Source: Anthopleura xanthogrammica (Eukaryota; Cnidaria; Anthozoa; Actiniaria; Actiniidae). Taken from it: DNA of 64,000 nt. A program made the translations under genes and the position numbers. Positions within the stretch are counted from its first letter, which is position 1. The number at the start of each line of letters is the position of its first letter. Location of the stretch: the NCBI GenBank assembly GCA_964019055.1, contig OZ025211.1, positions 13,530,082-13,594,081 of the forward strand, read 5' to 3'. Under the pieces are notes generated by a model. That model saw only the letters and a list, made by a program, of their open reading frames with translations. It did not search any database and was not told the origin of the DNA. Shown here one piece after another: positions 60,846 to 64,000 of this stretch.

Positions 60846-61069
60846 TTATTATCCCCTCTGGTATCTAGATGGTCACGCGTTATTGTGACAGCATCCTTTT
60901 CACGCTGCTATCCAACGAGACCACTTTGTAAATTCTTTTGATTCGTTAAGTTTACTCTTTTACCTACTAAATAAGTGGTCTTTTTGCTTAAGTTAAGGTT
61001 AATTACTTGATTATTTGATTAGCCCTTACGTGGTTTTGTTTTAATAAGTTAATTCGGGTCACTTTAGGT

Positions 61070-61689
61070 TGCTTTTGTTTGTTGATAGCGTTGCCACGCA
61101 GCGTCTTTATTTTCGAACAAATAGGACTTAAGATCGCTTTTATTATGGCTGGTAGGTTGCCTAAAGTGCTCATTTTAGGACATTCATTCGTTAAGCGTTT
61201 ATCTTGGGCCATAATAGGGGGTTTTGATACTCGATTAGATAGTTCTTTTGGTTTATTTGGGACGGCTGATGTTCGGTTAGGAGGCTTGGGCAGACGGACA
61301 GTCAATACGTTGCGTCATTTTGATTTAGATATTATTAATTCTTACGAACCTGACATTATTATTTTGAAGTCATTGGTTCTACTATAGATGACTTAGTTCA
61401 GTTACTTTTAGGATATTTGTCAGTTCGTGTGATTGGTTGGTGTTGTGTAATACCACGTGCTATTTCATATGCCGACTCAGTGTGTTTTCATCAAAGGGCA
61501 AACAATCTAAACAATTATGTTAAAGTAGTTTTAGATTCTGTCCCTGGCGTTTTCAATAGAACATAGAATTTTTAACCACCCAAATAAGGATTTTTATTTA
61601 TCGGATGGTATTCATTTGAATGCCTCTGGGCAGTACTACTTATTTCGTAGTTATCGTGGGGCGATTCTGAAGGCCTTGTCATTACTTTA
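61070..61689 (+). pseudogene. SGNH/GDSL-type hydrolase-like ORF of a retroelement
   Basis: MAGRLPKVLILGHSFVKRLS carries GHS, equivalent to the block I Ser of SGNH hydrolases. It continues GLFGTADVRLGGLGRRTVNT and SYEPDIIIL; after a frameshift near 61378 it reads STIDDLVQLLLGYLSVRVIG and, after further breaks, DFYLSDGIHLNASGQYYLF, where D-x2-H is block V. Order and spacing fit the esterase-like ORFs known from some CR1 LINEs and from elements common in corals. Whether it belonged to the neighbouring LINE or to a DIRS-like element is not visible. Inactive through frameshifts. Confidence 0.6.
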
Positions 61690-61830
61690 AGTGACTTAAT
61701 ATTCTTATTTTCTATTTAATGGGTCATGAGCTATTTTTATATTTAATTTCGGGGAAAACCCCGTTTTATCAGGGGCTATCCCTGTCTTTTTGCGAGTGTT
61801 ACTCGTTTTGGTGCTTGGTAGACATAGAGT

Positions 61831-61970
61831 CCCACCCTTTTATGTGGACCCTAGTCCCATTATTTGATGGTGTTTGGTTGACATTAGTCCCGCACTTTTA
61901 TGTGGACGCTAGTCCCGTTATTTGATGGTGTTTGGTTGACCTTAATCCCGCACTTTATGTGGACGCTACT
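61831..61970. repeat. 58-bp tandem repeat, about 2.4 copies
   Basis: Units start CCCACCCTTTTATGTGGACC (61831), CCCGCACTTTTATGTGGACG (61889) and CCCGCACTTTATGTGGACGC (61947), each followed by TTATTTGATGGTGTTTGGTT where complete. Confidence 0.9.
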
Positions 61971-62119
61971 GTGTTCGCCTTGGTTGCAAACAGGTTGCCC
62001 TTGCCTTGTTATTTTTAGTTGCCTATGTTTTGGTACCCAGGTGGGTAATTTTTGTAATCATTTTTTCCTAAATGTTACCCAATTATGACATTTCGATCAT
62101 TATCATTGTGAATCTCTCT

Positions 62120-64000
62120 AATGACGACCAATGATCAACGACAAATGATCAAAGATCACAGTTCTCTTTTATCAATGATCAACGATCAAAGATCACAGTT
62201 CTCGTTTATAAACAGTCGACGATCAATGGTCAAAGGTCAACAATCAACATTCAAAGTTCAAAAATCAACGGACAACGGTCAACAGTCCATACTCAATGGT
62301 CAACGGTCAACCATCAACGATCAACCATCAACCATCAACGAACAATCATCAATGTTCAATTACCAATGATAAATGATCAAAGATCACAGTTCTCTTTTAT
62401 CAACAGACAACGATCAATAGTCCACACTCAACGGTCAACGGTCAACTTTCAACGATCTATCATCAATGACAAATGACCAAAGATCAAAGATCACAGTTCT
62501 ATTTTATAAACAGTCAATGGTCAACGATCAATGGTCAATGATCAAAGATCAAAGATCACATTTCTCTTTTATCAATGATCAATAATCAAAGATCACAGTG
62601 CTCTTTTATAAACAGTCAATGGTCAATATTCAACTTTCAACGGTCAACTATAAACCATCAACGACCAATGATCTAAGATCACAGTTCTCTTTTATCAATG
62701 ATCAGTGATCAATGGTCACTGTTGGCTGTTGACTGTTGACAAATGACTGTCCACCGTTGACCATTGACTGTTGATCGTTGACAGTTAACTCTTGATTATT
62801 GACTGTTGGTAGTTGACTGTTGATAAGAAATTATTGATCATTGATCATTGAGCGTTGATGGTTGAAAGTTGACCATTGACCATTGACAGTTAACCGTTCC
62901 GTTGACTGTTGACCGTTGATCCTTGACCTTTGATTTTTTATTATTGACCATTTACCGTTGACACTTGAATGTTGACCATAGACAGTTTCTAAAAGAGAAC
63001 TGTGATCGTTGATCTTTGATCGTTGACCGTTGACCGGTGATCGCTGTCTAGTCACCGTTGATCGTTGTTTCTTGATCATTGATCGTTGATCATTGATCGT
63101 TGATCATTGATCGTTGATCCTTGATCATTGATCCTTGATCATTGGTCGTTGATCATTGGTCGTTGATCATTGATCGTTGATCATTGATCGTTGATCGTTG
63201 ATTGTTCATCGTTGATCGTTAATTGACTGTTGACCGTTGATCATTGAACATTCATCATTGAATATTTATTATTGATCATTGATAATTGATCATTGATCTT
63301 TTTTTTTAATCGTTGATTGTTAACCGTTGATCGTTCACTGTTGACCATTGATGTTTGACTGTTGGCTGTTGACTGTTGACAAATGACTGTCCACCGTTGA
63401 CCATTGACTGTTGGTCGTTGACAGTTAACCCTTGACTATTGACTGTTGATAGTTGACTGTTGATAAGAAATTATTGATCATTGATCATTGAGCGTTGATC
63501 GTTGATCGTTCATCGTTGATCGTTGTTCGTTGTTCGTTGATCGTTTAACGTTGATCGTTGATCGTTTATTGACTGTTCACCGTTGATCATTGAACATTGA
63601 TCATTGATCGTTGATCGTTGATCGTTTATTAACTGTTAACCGTTGATCATTGAACATTGATCATTGAATATTTATTATTCATCATTGATAATTGATCATT
63701 GATCTTTTTTTGATCGCTGATTGTTAACCGTTGATCATTGACTATTGACCATTGATATTTGACTGTTGGCTGTTGACTGTTGACAAATGACTGTCGACCG
63801 TTGATCATGGATCGTTGATAATTGATCGTTGATCGTTGATCATTGATCGTTGATCATTGATCGTTGATCATTGATCGTTGATCATTGATCGTTGATCATT
63901 GATCGTTGATCATTGATCGTTGATCATTGATCGTTGATCATTGATAGTTGATCATTGATCGTTGATCATTGAACATTTATCGTTGATCGTTGATCGTTGA
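62120..64000. repeat. 7-bp satellite, third block, with second orientation switch, running off the window
   Basis: Inverse orientation (GATCAAC type) from 62120 to about 62715, then forward (GTTGATC type) to the window end. The last 200 bp are almost pure 14-mer TTGATCATTGATCG. The box AGATCACAGTTCTCTTTTAT recurs at about 62153, 62191, 62386, 62488 and 62683, and inverted at about 62990. A block of about 130 bp (CTGTTGGCTGTTGACTGTTG...) occurs at 62712, 63357 and partly 63758, and in inverse at about 56040-56170. Confidence 0.93.

Noticed and set aside
62120..64000. Resemblance to a CRISPR array or telomere
   Set aside because: No constant repeat/spacer alternation, eukaryotic context, and the heptamer is too variable and inverts, unlike telomeric repeats.

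Overview
This is an AT-rich, gene-poor, repeat-dense stretch of a eukaryotic genome. The mix of elements (a BEL/Pao and a Ty3 LTR retrotransposon, CR1/L2-like, Tx1/L1-like and restriction-like-endonuclease LINEs, a DIRS-like reverse transcriptase, DDE_Tnp_4 and integrase-like genes, HECT genes of the expanded type, and several multi-copy families of unknown function) most resembles an anthozoan cnidarian such as a coral or sea anemone. That assignment rests on recognising families; I ran no search. I see no intact single-copy host gene and no tRNA, rRNA, operon or CRISPR array.

Layout. 1-1.9 kb: the 5' part of a TTAA-target DNA transposon. 3.3-5.7 kb: two truncated LINE C-termini of the restriction-like-endonuclease type beside (AAT)n tracts. 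6.1-6.3 kb: a fold-back MITE. 6.6-9.3 kb: a decayed multi-exon gene of unknown family on the minus strand, split by a complete BEL/Pao element (9.28-16.22 kb, 5-bp target duplication). 17-18.1 kb: the C-terminal part of another unknown multi-copy family. 18.4-22.9 kb: an integrase-like pseudogene whose intron holds a TA-target element, itself carrying a LINE. 23.5-26.4 kb: a UIM+HECT ubiquitin-ligase pseudogene cut by a 1.4-kb element. 26.8-34.8 kb: a Tx1/L1-like LINE with a 14-bp target duplication, split by a CR1/L2-like LINE, which is split by a second TA-target element. 36.1-43.6 kb: a complete TTAA-target transposon with terminal inverted repeats of about 750 bp, sitting inside another reading frame. 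44.1-53.6 kb: the N-terminal and middle parts of the same unknown family seen at 17 kb, split by a DDE_Tnp_4 transposon; that transposon's right inverted repeat is split by a Ty3 element with matching LTRs, and the gene also carries a solo LTR. 54.2-64 kb: arrays of a degenerate 7-bp satellite that change orientation twice and enclose a mosaic of LINE, DIRS-like and SGNH-hydrolase fragments.

How it fits together. The window is a record of insertion into insertion. For most of the large elements the target duplication can be found, and removing the element restores the flanking sequence, often with its reading frame, so the order of events can be read. The strongest candidate for something undescribed is the TTAA-target transposon. 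Two independent copies, a complete one at 36-43.5 kb and a partial one at 1-1.9 kb, join the same termini to the same multi-exon protein. It belongs to a large coral/fish family with a DNAGCYH motif and a C2H2 finger, which suggests that family is a transposase. The second is the 7-bp satellite with its embedded box of about 30 bp.
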